64,000 nt of DNA from Polynucleobacter sp. MWH-CaK5. GTDB taxonomy: Bacteria > Pseudomonadota > Gammaproteobacteria > Burkholderiales > Burkholderiaceae. The position numbers were made by a program, and so were the translations under genes. The notes below the pieces were generated by a model. The model ran no database searches. It had not been told where the DNA came from and worked only from the letters and a program-made list of their open reading frames with translations. Location: assembly GCF_018687615.1 (NCBI RefSeq), contig NZ_CP061299.1, forward strand, positions 1,411,433-1,475,432, written 5' to 3'. Below, one piece after another: positions 20,001 to 28,017 of the stretch; position 1 is the first letter of the stretch; the number at the start of each line of letters is the position of its first letter.

Positions 20001-21080
20001 CAATGGCATGCCAGCATTCAATCACCAGTTGCCAAAGGTTTGGTGCAGTGGAAATCAGCGCGCGCCGGCTTCCCTCAAGGAAAGCTAACAGCACGCCTTC
20101 AGCAGTTAGTGATTGAAAATACCGAGTCTGGCGACACCCTCACCAAGGGTGTCAATAAACGCATTCAAAAGATTCCGGCTTTAGACATTCAATCTGATGA
20201 GCTTATTTTTAATAATAAGTCTTATGGAAAAATGGAATTACTTGCCAGCAATGATAAAAATGACTGGAAGATTGAAAAGTTATTTTTGAAAACAGCTGAT
20301 GCACAAATCAATGCAACCGGCAGATGGATTCTTCCCAAAGAAACCAAGCAGTTGAATGCTGGAAAAACAGAATTGAATTTTGATTTAGATATCAATAATG
20401 CTGGCAAGCTTTTATCGAAACTGGGCTATCCAAAAACGATTGATGATGGCTCGGGCAAGCTGGTTGGACAAATTCATTGGGCCAATGCCCCTTACAAATT
20501 TGATATCAAGTCTTTGAATGCGGAACTATCTCTAGATCTGATCAAAGGAACTGTTTTGCAAGTCGATCCAGGTGTTGCACGATTGCTTGGCGTTCTCAGT
20601 TTTCAAGGCTTAAGCAGAATTGCCACATTGGATATTGGTGGAGTACTCAAACCAATTGTGACCCAAGGCACTCCTTTTGACAGAATCACTTCAACTGGCT
20701 CCATTAATAATGGCATTGCCAACATCAAAGATTTGAGTATGCGCGGGCCTCAAGGAAATATTCGCTTAACTGGCAAAGCTGATTTGATTCAAGAAAACCA
20801 AGACATCAGGATCACGGTTGTTCCTAACTTTAATGCTGGCTCCGCTTCTTTGGCTTATACATTCATTAACCCAATCATTGGTCTTAGCACCATGGTTGGT
20901 CAATACTTGATTGCAGACGAAGTTAGCAAGCTGTTCCAATTAGATTATCTTGTTCAAGGCACTTGGGCAAACCCGCAAATTATTGCGCTTGATAACAAGG
21001 GTAAGCCACTGGATGAGAAGCAACTAAAAGAGATTCGGGATAAATCTTTACTGAAGCAACAAACTCCCACCAAAAAGTAG
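17004..21080 (+). CDS. YhdP-family AsmA-like protein (putative inter-membrane lipid transport)
   Basis: A 1358-residue protein with one transmembrane segment near residues 31-50 (QWLLLLIALLFVSAQLL), followed by a very long repetitive beta-rich region of the DUF3971/AsmA type and ending with the C-terminal AsmA-2 region (GLSRIATLDIGGVL, then FINPIIGLSTMVGQYL). YhdP, TamB and YdbH in E. coli form bridges that carry phospholipid to the outer membrane; the same role is inferred here. The ORF is intact and of normal family length. It precedes a nitrilase-fold gene and tldD, a common grouping in Burkholderiales. Confidence 0.85.
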   Translation: MSWLSNFNPLGSIRQLKVDEYRLAIWKKRAQWLLLLIALLFVSAQLLTRFYIWPQVEKNKASFEQVISQTLGVHLKIEKIETGWDFLWPAFKIDNIKVYELDDSNTPKLSIPQVTGKLSWETLWKLEPHFHELSFDDASIEIQRDSKGNWNIAGIKLDQSSAGYKFGNWLFEQDSIEIKNAKINWLDQRFQSSQYSLEIESLELKNAWFKHSIDLNIKTPWHSNTASIKADFRHSIFGNAGNWKDWVGRLEWQINELNIAKVNQLFDSPIDVISGQLNSQGRTYIDDGALDGGSTKLAAQNLHIEWPRLGAPLKIAKVDVELEQKTSGKKMSVSAPLLKWQVNEKSASKELNGISIYWDMAANIDAITHAGVKADEIDINLVEQLAKQFPLPKDITEFIKQYQPSGMLKNLDANWHAEASKLPFNIKIPGFNESHYKLSFDFEKAYLKPEKKGLLSIANLTGRLYATELGGELALDSEDTFITLPQILENDNLALDLIEGKIKWLKKDAGLEYQVSKLKLKNDSANLIFDANYKAKTAKTPADLYVKADILEASVKNLTRYFPLEMSKTARTYLNAALKEGRVRNGQIHIHGDPLHIPFDTKFPGIFELNLPIEQVQYSPAPTADKKQGQWSDFSDVHGTVLFKGPQLQLDLKRASFESVQLTDIEGVVENIVSPTATLKINGVAKGASQELLKYYVDSPSGKSIEAISKKIEISGNAQLKINIDMPLNDTKETKLQGEVKLDRNQARINQRLDVQEISGDILFSEENIIGRNLRAQLLGGELLIDNANKLPWQTSSDMKVSGKVDIDQLIQALNTSSSSEVKKIQAQLNGLISYDGKLAIRSKGYQLDLSLKLDQLNSQFPAPFNKKSGQALTGQFNLSNLSESSDKATSGQLKLGKIIDAKFLSSANQKVRLGLGINAPGYIPQQGFSSTIVLDQLDVSAWQNWLDKNFPESPKQANANASTGSDFDIDTVSAKIKNLKLADRSFKDVAIQATHDKDQWHASIQSPVAKGLVQWKSARAGFPQGKLTARLQQLVIENTESGDTLTKGVNKRIQKIPALDIQSDELIFNNKSYGKMELLASNDKNDWKIEKLFLKTADAQINATGRWILPKETKQLNAGKTELNFDLDINNAGKLLSKLGYPKTIDDGSGKLVGQIHWANAPYKFDIKSLNAELSLDLIKGTVLQVDPGVARLLGVLSFQGLSRIATLDIGGVLKPIVTQGTPFDRITSTGSINNGIANIKDLSMRGPQGNIRLTGKADLIQENQDIRITVVPNFNAGSASLAYTFINPIIGLSTMVGQYLIADEVSKLFQLDYLVQGTWANPQIIALDNKGKPLDEKQLKEIRDKSLLKQQTPTKK

Positions 21081-21101
21081 ATCAGAGTTAATATCAAGTT
21101 A

Positions 21102-21923
21102 ATGAATCCAAATCAATTAACTGTTGCCGCAATTCAAATGACTTCAACTGCTTCTGTTGAGGAAAATTTACAAACGGCTCAAAAATTAATCCAAGCAGCA
21201 AAACAAGCTGGCGCTGATGTCATGGTCTTGCCGGAGTATTTTTGTTTGATGGGGCACACAGATCAAGACAAGGTCACCATCAGAGAAGATTTTGGTCAAG
21301 GCCACATGCAAGATGCTTTGAGCCTAATGGCGAAACAGAACCAAATTCATCTGATTGCCGGAACCATTCCCTTAACTGCTCAAACCAAGCATCAAGTTAA
21401 AAATACAAGCTTGGTTTTTGATCCAGAGGGTCAGGTTATCAGCAGGTATGACAAGATTCATTTGTTTGGCTTCAAGCAAGGCGCTGAAGAATACCAAGAG
21501 TCAAAAACGATTGAGCCTGGTTCACTACCTTGCAATTTCAGCATTCAAAAGAATGGTGTTGATTGGAAATTCGGCGTGACTATTTGTTACGACATTCGCT
21601 TTCCGGAGTTGTATAGGCAAATTGGCCCTGTTGATTGCCACATTATTTCAGCCGCCTTTACTCACACCACCGGCAAAGCTCATTGGGAGATCCTCCTAAG
21701 AGCAAGGGCCATTGAAAACCAATCTTACGTGTTAGCGAGCGCTCAAAGCGGCCAGCACACGAATGGCCGAAGGACATGGGGTCAAAGCATGCTGATCGAT
21801 CCTTGGGGCGAGATTCAGTCGGAACTCAAAGAAGGTGAAGGATTTACCCTGGGTATTTTGGATAAGAGCAGAATTAATGAAATTCGAGCAAAATTACCCT
21901 CACTACAACATCGCACCATCTAA
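21102..21923 (+). CDS. Carbon-nitrogen hydrolase (nitrilase superfamily, Nit1/Nit2-like)
   Basis: A 273-residue nitrilase-fold amidase. The Glu-Lys-Cys catalytic triad is visible as Glu45 (VLPEYF), Lys118 (RYDKIHLF) and Cys162 (TICYDIRFPELYR). The sequence resembles the Nit group, some members of which repair deaminated glutathione or hydrolyse omega-amides of 2-oxo acids; the substrate is not certain. It lies between the YhdP-like gene and tldD with 21- and 8-base gaps, so the three are probably co-transcribed. Confidence 0.88.
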   Translation: MNPNQLTVAAIQMTSTASVEENLQTAQKLIQAAKQAGADVMVLPEYFCLMGHTDQDKVTIREDFGQGHMQDALSLMAKQNQIHLIAGTIPLTAQTKHQVKNTSLVFDPEGQVISRYDKIHLFGFKQGAEEYQESKTIEPGSLPCNFSIQKNGVDWKFGVTICYDIRFPELYRQIGPVDCHIISAAFTHTTGKAHWEILLRARAIENQSYVLASAQSGQHTNGRRTWGQSMLIDPWGEIQSELKEGEGFTLGILDKSRINEIRAKLPSLQHRTI

Positions 21924-21931
21924 AGAAAATA

Positions 21932-23413
21932 ATGAATTCAACTCTTGCACTAGAAAACCCTCTTCATCTCAGTCGAGCTGATGCTTTAAATATTGCAAAA
22001 GAAATTCTTTTGGCGCCAGCAGGTATTTCTGAGCAAGATCTTCAGAAGACGCTTGCGCACATGCACACCCATCAATTAGATGATGCTGATTTATATTTTC
22101 AAAGAACCCACAATGAATCTTGGAGTCTTGAAGAAGGCATAGTGAAATCAGGTAGCTTTAGCATTGATCAAGGCGTTGGCGTTCGCGCAGTCAGCCATGA
22201 CAAAACAGCATTCGCTTACTCTGATGAAATCAGTGCTTTGGCATTAAGAAATGCCGCTGAAGCAACGCGCGTGATCGGCGCTCAACAGAAGAGCACCTAT
22301 ATCAGCCCCAAATGGAACACACCGGCCACCCATGCTTTGTATCAGTCATTCAATCCATTGGACAGTCTTGATGCAAAAGCGAAAATTGCCATTCTTGAAG
22401 ATATTGAACGCAAAGCCAAAGCCAAAGATCCTCGCATTGTGCAAGTGATGGCCGGCCTTGCTGGTGAATTTGATGTGGTGTTGGTGGCACGTGCAAACGG
22501 TGTTCTAGCAGCCGATATACGCCCACTGGTACGCATTTCAATCACAGTGATTGCAGAACAAAATGGTCGTCGCGAAGTGGGCTCATCAGGTGGTGGCGGT
22601 CGTTTTGACTATCACTTCTTTGTCAAAGATAAGATTGATCATTGGATTGATGAAGCGGTTCGCTCAGCCTTGGTCAACCTTGAATCACGACCTGCCCCTG
22701 CGGGACCGATGACGGTTGTTTTAGGCCCAGGCTGGCCAGGAGTATTACTGCATGAAGCGATTGGCCACGGCCTTGAAGGCGACTTCAATCGCAAAGGATC
22801 TTCAGCGTTCTCAGGCAAGATAGGTCAACGAGTTGCTGCCAAGGGTGTCACGGTCGTCGATGATGGAACCATTCCAGGTCGACGTGGCTCTTTGTCTGTT
22901 GATGATGAAGGCACACCCACACAATGCACAACCTTGATTGAAGACGGTGTTCTAAAAGGTTATATCCAAGACAGTCTGAATGCTCGTCTCATGAAAATGC
23001 CAACGACCGGCAATGCCAGACGTGAAAGCTATGCATCTTTGCCAATGCCTCGCATGACGAACACTTATATGCTGGGTGGCAAAGAAGATCCACAAGAAAT
23101 TATCGCCAGTATCAAAAAAGGTCTGTATGCCGCTAATTTTGGTGGCGGCCAAGTAGACATCACCAGCGGCAAATTTGTGTTTTCAGCATCCGAAGCCTAT
23201 TGGGTTGAAAACGGCAAAATTTTGTACCCCGTCAAAGGTGCCACCATCATTGGTAATGGTCCTGAGTCCTTGAAAGACATCAGTATGATTGGCAATGACA
23301 TGGACTTAGATAGCGGCATCGGCGTGTGTGGCAAAGAAGGCCAAAGCGTGCCAGTGGGCGTTGGCCAGCCAACCCTGAGGATTGACAATATGACGGTTGG
23401 CGGAACGGCTTAA
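21932..23413 (+). CDS. tldD: Metalloprotease TldD
   Basis: A 493-residue TldD subunit. The zinc-binding HExxxH motif is HEAIGH (His274, Glu275, His279), and the late GxGxCGKEGQ-like segment (GIGVCGKEGQSVPVG) is typical. TldD acts with TldE (PmbA) to degrade unfolded peptides and to mature microcins or CcdA; tldE is not in this window. It ends 36 bases before the aroG leader peptide. Confidence 0.95.
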   Translation: MNSTLALENPLHLSRADALNIAKEILLAPAGISEQDLQKTLAHMHTHQLDDADLYFQRTHNESWSLEEGIVKSGSFSIDQGVGVRAVSHDKTAFAYSDEISALALRNAAEATRVIGAQQKSTYISPKWNTPATHALYQSFNPLDSLDAKAKIAILEDIERKAKAKDPRIVQVMAGLAGEFDVVLVARANGVLAADIRPLVRISITVIAEQNGRREVGSSGGGGRFDYHFFVKDKIDHWIDEAVRSALVNLESRPAPAGPMTVVLGPGWPGVLLHEAIGHGLEGDFNRKGSSAFSGKIGQRVAAKGVTVVDDGTIPGRRGSLSVDDEGTPTQCTTLIEDGVLKGYIQDSLNARLMKMPTTGNARRESYASLPMPRMTNTYMLGGKEDPQEIIASIKKGLYAANFGGGQVDITSGKFVFSASEAYWVENGKILYPVKGATIIGNGPESLKDISMIGNDMDLDSGIGVCGKEGQSVPVGVGQPTLRIDNMTVGGTA

Positions 23414-23449
23414 TCACTAAAGTAAATAAAACTGTGCTACATTAACCCC

Positions 23450-23527
23450 ATGTCTGCAAATAAATTTTATTTCTTTTACTTTTGGTTCTCAGCCCACGGC
23501 GGTCGAGAGGCAGAAATTCAAGCATAA
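23450..23527 (+). CDS. Aromatic-amino-acid-rich leader peptide of aroG
   Basis: A 25-codon ORF whose start reads MSANKFYFFYFWFS: eight consecutive aromatic codons (Phe, Tyr, Phe, Phe, Tyr, Phe, Trp, Phe) at 23465-23488, and it ends in HGGREAEIQA. It lies upstream of a strong terminator (23546-23575) and of a DAHP synthase gene. This is the layout of ribosome-mediated attenuation, in which stalling at Phe/Tyr/Trp codons when charged tRNA is scarce prevents termination. It is too short for ordinary gene calling. The mechanism is inferred; the peptide and hairpins are seen directly. Confidence 0.85.
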   Translation: MSANKFYFFYFWFSAHGGREAEIQA

Positions 23528-23575
23528 ATTTCCAGCACTCAAAATAACCGCCGACACTAACGGCGGTTTTTTTTT
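23497..23575 (+). terminator. Transcription attenuator before aroG
   Basis: The terminator stem AACCGCCG (23546-23553) pairs perfectly with CGGCGGTT (23561-23568) around a 7-base loop, and T67-T75 continue as a run of nine T. A copy of the 3' arm, CGGCGGT at 23497-23503, lies inside the leader peptide and can pair instead with ACCGCCG at 23547-23553, giving an antiterminator. A smaller hairpin (CTC-A-GCC...GGC...GAG, 23487-23508) could sequester that copy. Confidence 0.85.
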
Positions 23576-23587
23576 ACAGATTTAAGA

Positions 23588-24739
23588 ATGACGGTAATAG
23601 AAAAAGGAGTTAATGAAATGGTTGATAAATCTCTCAGCACAAGAGACAGCTGGTATGCCAGTATTGATAAAACGTCAGAGACTGATGATGCCCGCATTCA
23701 AAACATCACGGTGCTGCCACCGCCAGAGCATCTCATTCGCTTCTTTCCTATTCAAGGAACATCTGTTGAGAAATTGATCAGTAAAACCAGAAAGAAGATT
23801 CGCGAGATCATGCATGGCAAAGATGATCGTCTTTTGGTGATCATTGGTCCATGCTCTATTCATGATCCAAGTGCAGCAATTGCTTATGCTCATAAATTAT
23901 TAGAGCAACGTAAAAAGTATGAAGGCGAATTAGAAATCGTGATGCGCGTTTACTTTGAAAAGCCTCGCACAACGGTGGGCTGGAAAGGTCTGATCAACGA
24001 CCCATACCTAGATGAAAGCTACCGCATTGATGAAGGCTTGAGAATTGCTCGTCACCTTTTGATTGAAATCAACCGCATGGGCATGCCTGCCGGTAGTGAA
24101 TTCTTGGACGTGATCTCTCCACAATATATCGGGGACCTTATTTCTTGGGGCGCGATTGGAGCGAGAACCACAGAAAGCCAAATTCACCGTGAACTTGCTT
24201 CTGGTATCTCAGCACCGATTGGTTTTAAGAATGGCACTGATGGCAATATCAAAATTGCCACCGATGCGATTCAATCAGCCAGCCGCCCACACCACTTCTT
24301 GTCAGTTCATAAAAATGGTCAAGTGGCGATTGTTGAAACAAAAGGTAATGGCGATTGTCACGTGATTCTTCGTGGCGGCAAAACTACGAACTACGATGAA
24401 GAAAGTGTCGCTAAAGCTTGTAGCGAGCTTGAGGCCTCTAAATTACCAGCTTCATTGATGGTTGACTGCTCTCACGCTAACTCAAGCAAACAGCACGAGC
24501 GTCAAATTGAAGTGGCGAAGGACATTGCCGGTCAATTGGCCAAGGGCTCAAAACAAGTGTTTGGTGTGATGGTGGAAAGTCATTTATTTGCTGGAGCACA
24601 AAAATTCACTCCAGGCAAAGACAATCCTCAAGAACTCAAATACGCCACCAGCATCACTGATGCTTGCATTGGTTGGGATGACTCTTTGGATGTACTAGAG
24701 ATCCTTGCGGAAGGTGTTAAAAAGCGTCGCAAGAAGTGA
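23588..24739 (+). CDS. aroG: 3-deoxy-7-phosphoheptulonate (DAHP) synthase, class I
   Basis: A 383-residue class I (AroF/G/H-type) DAHP synthase that condenses PEP and erythrose 4-phosphate, the first step of the shikimate pathway. Motifs seen: VIIGPCSIHDPSAAIAYA, RVYFEKPRTTVGWKGLINDP, GARTTESQIHRELASG and VDCSHANSSK. Which aromatic amino acid inhibits it cannot be read reliably, so the gene symbol is by family. An alternative ATG lies 36 bases downstream (MVDKSLST), with AAAGGAG before it and so a better ribosome site than ATG 23588. Expression is probably controlled by the attenuator immediately upstream. Confidence 0.92.
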   Translation: MTVIEKGVNEMVDKSLSTRDSWYASIDKTSETDDARIQNITVLPPPEHLIRFFPIQGTSVEKLISKTRKKIREIMHGKDDRLLVIIGPCSIHDPSAAIAYAHKLLEQRKKYEGELEIVMRVYFEKPRTTVGWKGLINDPYLDESYRIDEGLRIARHLLIEINRMGMPAGSEFLDVISPQYIGDLISWGAIGARTTESQIHRELASGISAPIGFKNGTDGNIKIATDAIQSASRPHHFLSVHKNGQVAIVETKGNGDCHVILRGGKTTNYDEESVAKACSELEASKLPASLMVDCSHANSSKQHERQIEVAKDIAGQLAKGSKQVFGVMVESHLFAGAQKFTPGKDNPQELKYATSITDACIGWDDSLDVLEILAEGVKKRRKK

Positions 24740-24791
24740 TCTGGCAGTTTACTAACTGAGCATTCAACTCAGTCAACAACTAACTAAGCAA

Positions 24792-25364
24792 TCAAGACCC
24801 TTCGGGGTCTTTTTTGTGGTTCCACAAAACATCAGTGCCGCCTGCAGCGCGATTGAGTACGCGAGCTAAAACAAACAATAAATCTGAAAGTCTGTTGACG
24901 TATTGACGTGGCGAATCATGAATAGGCTCATGACGACCCAATTTCACGATTGAACGCTCAGCTCTTCTACAAACAGTTCTACACACATGAGCTTGGGCTG
25001 CTGCACGCGTGCCACCAGGAAGAATGAATTCTTCTAAGCGAGGCAAGCTGGCATTGTATTTTTCAAGCCAAACATCTAGCTGAGCAACCTGCTCTTCTTT
25101 GAGCAAGGTGTAGTTAGGAATGCATAACTCTCCACCCAAATCGAATAAATCGTGTTGGACCGTAGAAAATAATTCTTTTAATTCAGTGGCAATTGACTGA
25201 GGAATATCTTCAGTGATCAAGACCCCAATTTCTGAATTTAGCTCATCAACGTCGCCCATGGCGCAGATTCTGAGATGGTCTTTATCAACGCGTTGACCAT
25301 CACCTAAACCGGTGGTGCCAGCATCGCCTGTGCGTGTTGCAATTTGTGTCAATCTTTTACCCAT
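24792..25364 (-). CDS. Cob(I)yrinic acid a,c-diamide adenosyltransferase, PduO type
   Basis: A 190-residue PduO-type ATP:cob(I)alamin adenosyltransferase, which makes adenosylcobalamin. The N-terminal TRTGDAGTTGLGDGQRVDK binds ATP, GDVDELNSEIGV follows, and the second signature CRRAERSIV is present near residue 134. No other cobalamin genes are nearby, consistent with salvage of imported corrinoid (inference). It is divergent from glcD across about 57 bp. Its 3' end contains the aroG terminator hairpin. Confidence 0.92.
   Translation of the reverse strand: MGKRLTQIATRTGDAGTTGLGDGQRVDKDHLRICAMGDVDELNSEIGVLITEDIPQSIATELKELFSTVQHDLFDLGGELCIPNYTLLKEEQVAQLDVWLEKYNASLPRLEEFILPGGTRAAAQAHVCRTVCRRAERSIVKLGRHEPIHDSPRQYVNRLSDLLFVLARVLNRAAGGTDVLWNHKKDPEGS
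24794..24816 (+). terminator. Rho-independent terminator after aroG
   Basis: AAGACCC-TTCG-GGGTCTT followed by T's (24794-24816). The hairpin overlaps the last codons of the convergent adenosyltransferase gene, which end at 24792. Confidence 0.85.
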
Positions 25365-25421
25365 ATGACTGATTATAGGGAAATGGCTAGAATAGAGCTA
25401 AACCACCGAAAATCGAGACAT

Positions 25422-26915
25422 ATGAACACTGTTAACGAGAACTCCGAGGCTTTCATTAAAGCCCGCCAAGCCCATCTGGTTAAGGCTTTGAAGCCTCATT
25501 TACCCGAGCACGCCCTACTTTGGGAGCCCGAGGACACAATCCCTTATGAATGCGATGGTTTGGCAGCGTACCGCCAAATGCCTTTGGCAGTTGCCCTCCC
25601 AGAAACCGAGGCCCAAGCCGTTGAAGTCATCAAGGTTTGTAAAGAATTACAGGTGCCAATCGTCCCAAGAGGCGCAGGAACAGGTCTTTCAGGTGGCGCC
25701 ATGCCGATTTCTCAAGGTTTGGTGCTATCACTGGCAAAACTCAAGAAAATCATTCATGTTGATCCTATTGCTAGAACCGCTGTGGTTCAACCTGGCGTTA
25801 GAAATTTAGCGATTTCTGAAGCAGTGGCAAAACATGGTTTGTATTACGCTCCAGACCCATCCTCTCAAATTGCCTGTTCGATTGGCGGCAATGTGAGTGA
25901 AAACTCAGGTGGCGTGCATTGCTTGAAGTACGGTCTAACACTTCACAACATTCTGAAGGTGCGCGGCATTTTGATGAGTGGTGAAGTGGTTGAGTTTGGC
26001 AGCCTGGCACCAGATGCACCGGGATTAGATTTGATCTCAATCTTGGTGGGCAGTGAAGGCATGCTAGCTGTGATCACAGAAGTGACTGTGAAGTTAGTTC
26101 CTAAACCACAATTGGCACAAGTCATCATGGCCAGCTTTGACGATGTAGAAAAAGGTGGCAATGCCGTTGCAGCGATTGTTGCAGCAGGCATCATTCCTGC
26201 AGGCCTAGAGATGATGGACCAGGCAGCCACCCGTGCTGTGGAAGAATTTGTTCATGCTGGTTACGATGTGAACGCAGCGGCGATTTTGTTGTGCGAATCA
26301 GATGGCACACCTGAAGAAGTGGCTGAAGAAATTGAACGCATGACAGCTGTTCTAAAAAACAGCGGCGCTATTCGTATCCAAGTTTCACAAAATGAAGCTG
26401 AGCGTCTGAAGTTTTGGAGCGGCAGAAAAAATGCTTTCCCAGCTGCCGGCAGAATTTCTGCTGACTACTACTGCATGGATGGAACCATTCCACGTCAACA
26501 CATTGCGACATTACTAAAACGCATTCAAGAAATGGAAAAGAAGTATCAACTGGGCTGCATGAACGTGTTTCACGCAGGCGATGGCAACATGCATCCACTC
26601 ATCATGTTCAATGGAGCGGATGAAGCTGAATGGCATCGCGCCGAAGCATTTGGTAGTGACATCCTAAGAACTTGCGTCGAACTTGGTGGAACCATCACGG
26701 GTGAACACGGCGTAGGCATTGAGAAGATCAATGAGATGTGTGTTCAGTTCAGTGATTCAGAGCGCGAACTTTTCTGGAAAGTAAAAGCAGCGTTTGATCC
26801 AGATAAATTATTGAATCCTGATAAAGCAATCCCAACGCTTAATCGTTGCGCTGAATATGGTCGTATGCGCGTCACTGGTGGCGTTTTACCTCACCCAGAA
26901 TTGGAGCGCTTCTAA
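25422..26915 (+). CDS. glcD: Glycolate oxidase subunit GlcD (FAD-linked oxidase)
   Basis: A 497-residue flavoprotein with a PCMH-type FAD-binding domain (RGAGTGLSGGAMP; PSSQIACSIGGNVSENSGG) and a C-terminal FAD-oxidase domain ending with GEHGVGIEK and DPDKLLNPDK. As the catalytic subunit of GlcDEF it oxidises glycolate to glyoxylate and feeds the quinone pool. I use ATG 25422; a TTG further upstream at 25344 would overlap the divergent adenosyltransferase gene. The stop abuts glcE directly. Confidence 0.93.
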   Translation: MNTVNENSEAFIKARQAHLVKALKPHLPEHALLWEPEDTIPYECDGLAAYRQMPLAVALPETEAQAVEVIKVCKELQVPIVPRGAGTGLSGGAMPISQGLVLSLAKLKKIIHVDPIARTAVVQPGVRNLAISEAVAKHGLYYAPDPSSQIACSIGGNVSENSGGVHCLKYGLTLHNILKVRGILMSGEVVEFGSLAPDAPGLDLISILVGSEGMLAVITEVTVKLVPKPQLAQVIMASFDDVEKGGNAVAAIVAAGIIPAGLEMMDQAATRAVEEFVHAGYDVNAAAILLCESDGTPEEVAEEIERMTAVLKNSGAIRIQVSQNEAERLKFWSGRKNAFPAAGRISADYYCMDGTIPRQHIATLLKRIQEMEKKYQLGCMNVFHAGDGNMHPLIMFNGADEAEWHRAEAFGSDILRTCVELGGTITGEHGVGIEKINEMCVQFSDSERELFWKVKAAFDPDKLLNPDKAIPTLNRCAEYGRMRVTGGVLPHPELERF

Positions 26916-28016
26916 ATGAGTGATCAGTTATTAAAAGGATTTGCAGAGCAAATCCAAGGCGCAGTTCAAGCCAAACAATTATTGCGCATCACAGGCTCTG
27001 GCTCTAAGGATTGGTTAGGTGGCGAGCTCAAAGGCACACCTCTATCAACCAAAGACTACCAAGGCGTCGTGAGTTATCAACCTGATGAGCTCGTGATCAC
27101 AGTCAAGGCTGGCACCCCAATCAAAGAAGTTGAATCAATCCTTGCAGAAAAGAATCAACAGTTCTCATTTGAATCTCCACACTTTGGCGCTAACGCGACC
27201 ATTGGTGGCATGGTTTGTGCAGGCTTAGCTGGTCCTGGTCGCGTGAGCGCTGGCAACCTCAGAGACTTTGTTTTAGGCGCAAAAATCATGGACGGACAAG
27301 CTCAAATCATGAACTTTGGCGGCACCGTCATGAAAAACGTGGCTGGCTATGATGTCTCAAGATTAATGCCAGGTTCATTCGGCACGTTGGGACTGCTACT
27401 AGATGTCTCTATCAAAGTTTTACCAAAGCCAGCAGCGAGTGCCACGGTTGCAACTCAAATCACTCAAGCTGAAGCCATCCAGTTAATGAACCTACTGGCC
27501 AGCCAACCATGGCCGTTGAGTGCTTCTTGCTGGCAAGGCGATGGCTCAGGCACGCTTCACCTTCGATTAAGTGGCGCCAAAGCAGCTGTTCAATCAGCGA
27601 TCCAAACTTTTGGTCAAAAATACGGCATGAAAGTCATTGATGATGAGCAAGCCGCTATTTTTTGGAATGATTTAAAAGAGCAAAAAAATACTTGGTTCAA
27701 TGAGGCAAGCGAATCACCGCTCTGGCGCTTTGCAGTAGCACCTACATCAGAGCCATTAGATTTACCAGGCACAAGCTTGATTGAATGGCATGGTGGACAG
27801 CGCTGGTGGAAAGGTCAACTAGATGCAGAAAGTGCGAAGAAGATTGCTTTCAAAGCCAATGGCCATGCAAGTATTTTTAGAGCAAGCAATAAAACCCAAG
27901 CAATGCTCAGCTCACTAAAAGACAACCCTTTAACAAGCCCCTTGGCAATCGTTCAAGATCGACTAGTCAAAGCATTCGATCCACATGGCGTTTTTGCAAC
28001 TGGAAGATTGGCCTAA
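26916..28016 (+). CDS. glcE: Glycolate oxidase subunit GlcE (FAD-binding)
   Basis: A 366-residue second FAD-binding subunit of glycolate oxidase. The PCMH domain shows the short GSGSKDWLG segment, ESPHFGANATIGGMVCAGLAGPGRVSAG and GGTVMKNVAGYDVSRLMPGSFGTLGLL, typical of GlcE. It follows glcD with no gap, and is followed by glcF after one base. Together they form a three-subunit membrane-associated enzyme. Confidence 0.93.
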   Translation: MSDQLLKGFAEQIQGAVQAKQLLRITGSGSKDWLGGELKGTPLSTKDYQGVVSYQPDELVITVKAGTPIKEVESILAEKNQQFSFESPHFGANATIGGMVCAGLAGPGRVSAGNLRDFVLGAKIMDGQAQIMNFGGTVMKNVAGYDVSRLMPGSFGTLGLLLDVSIKVLPKPAASATVATQITQAEAIQLMNLLASQPWPLSASCWQGDGSGTLHLRLSGAKAAVQSAIQTFGQKYGMKVIDDEQAAIFWNDLKEQKNTWFNEASESPLWRFAVAPTSEPLDLPGTSLIEWHGGQRWWKGQLDAESAKKIAFKANGHASIFRASNKTQAMLSSLKDNPLTSPLAIVQDRLVKAFDPHGVFATGRLA

Positions 28017-28017
28017 T

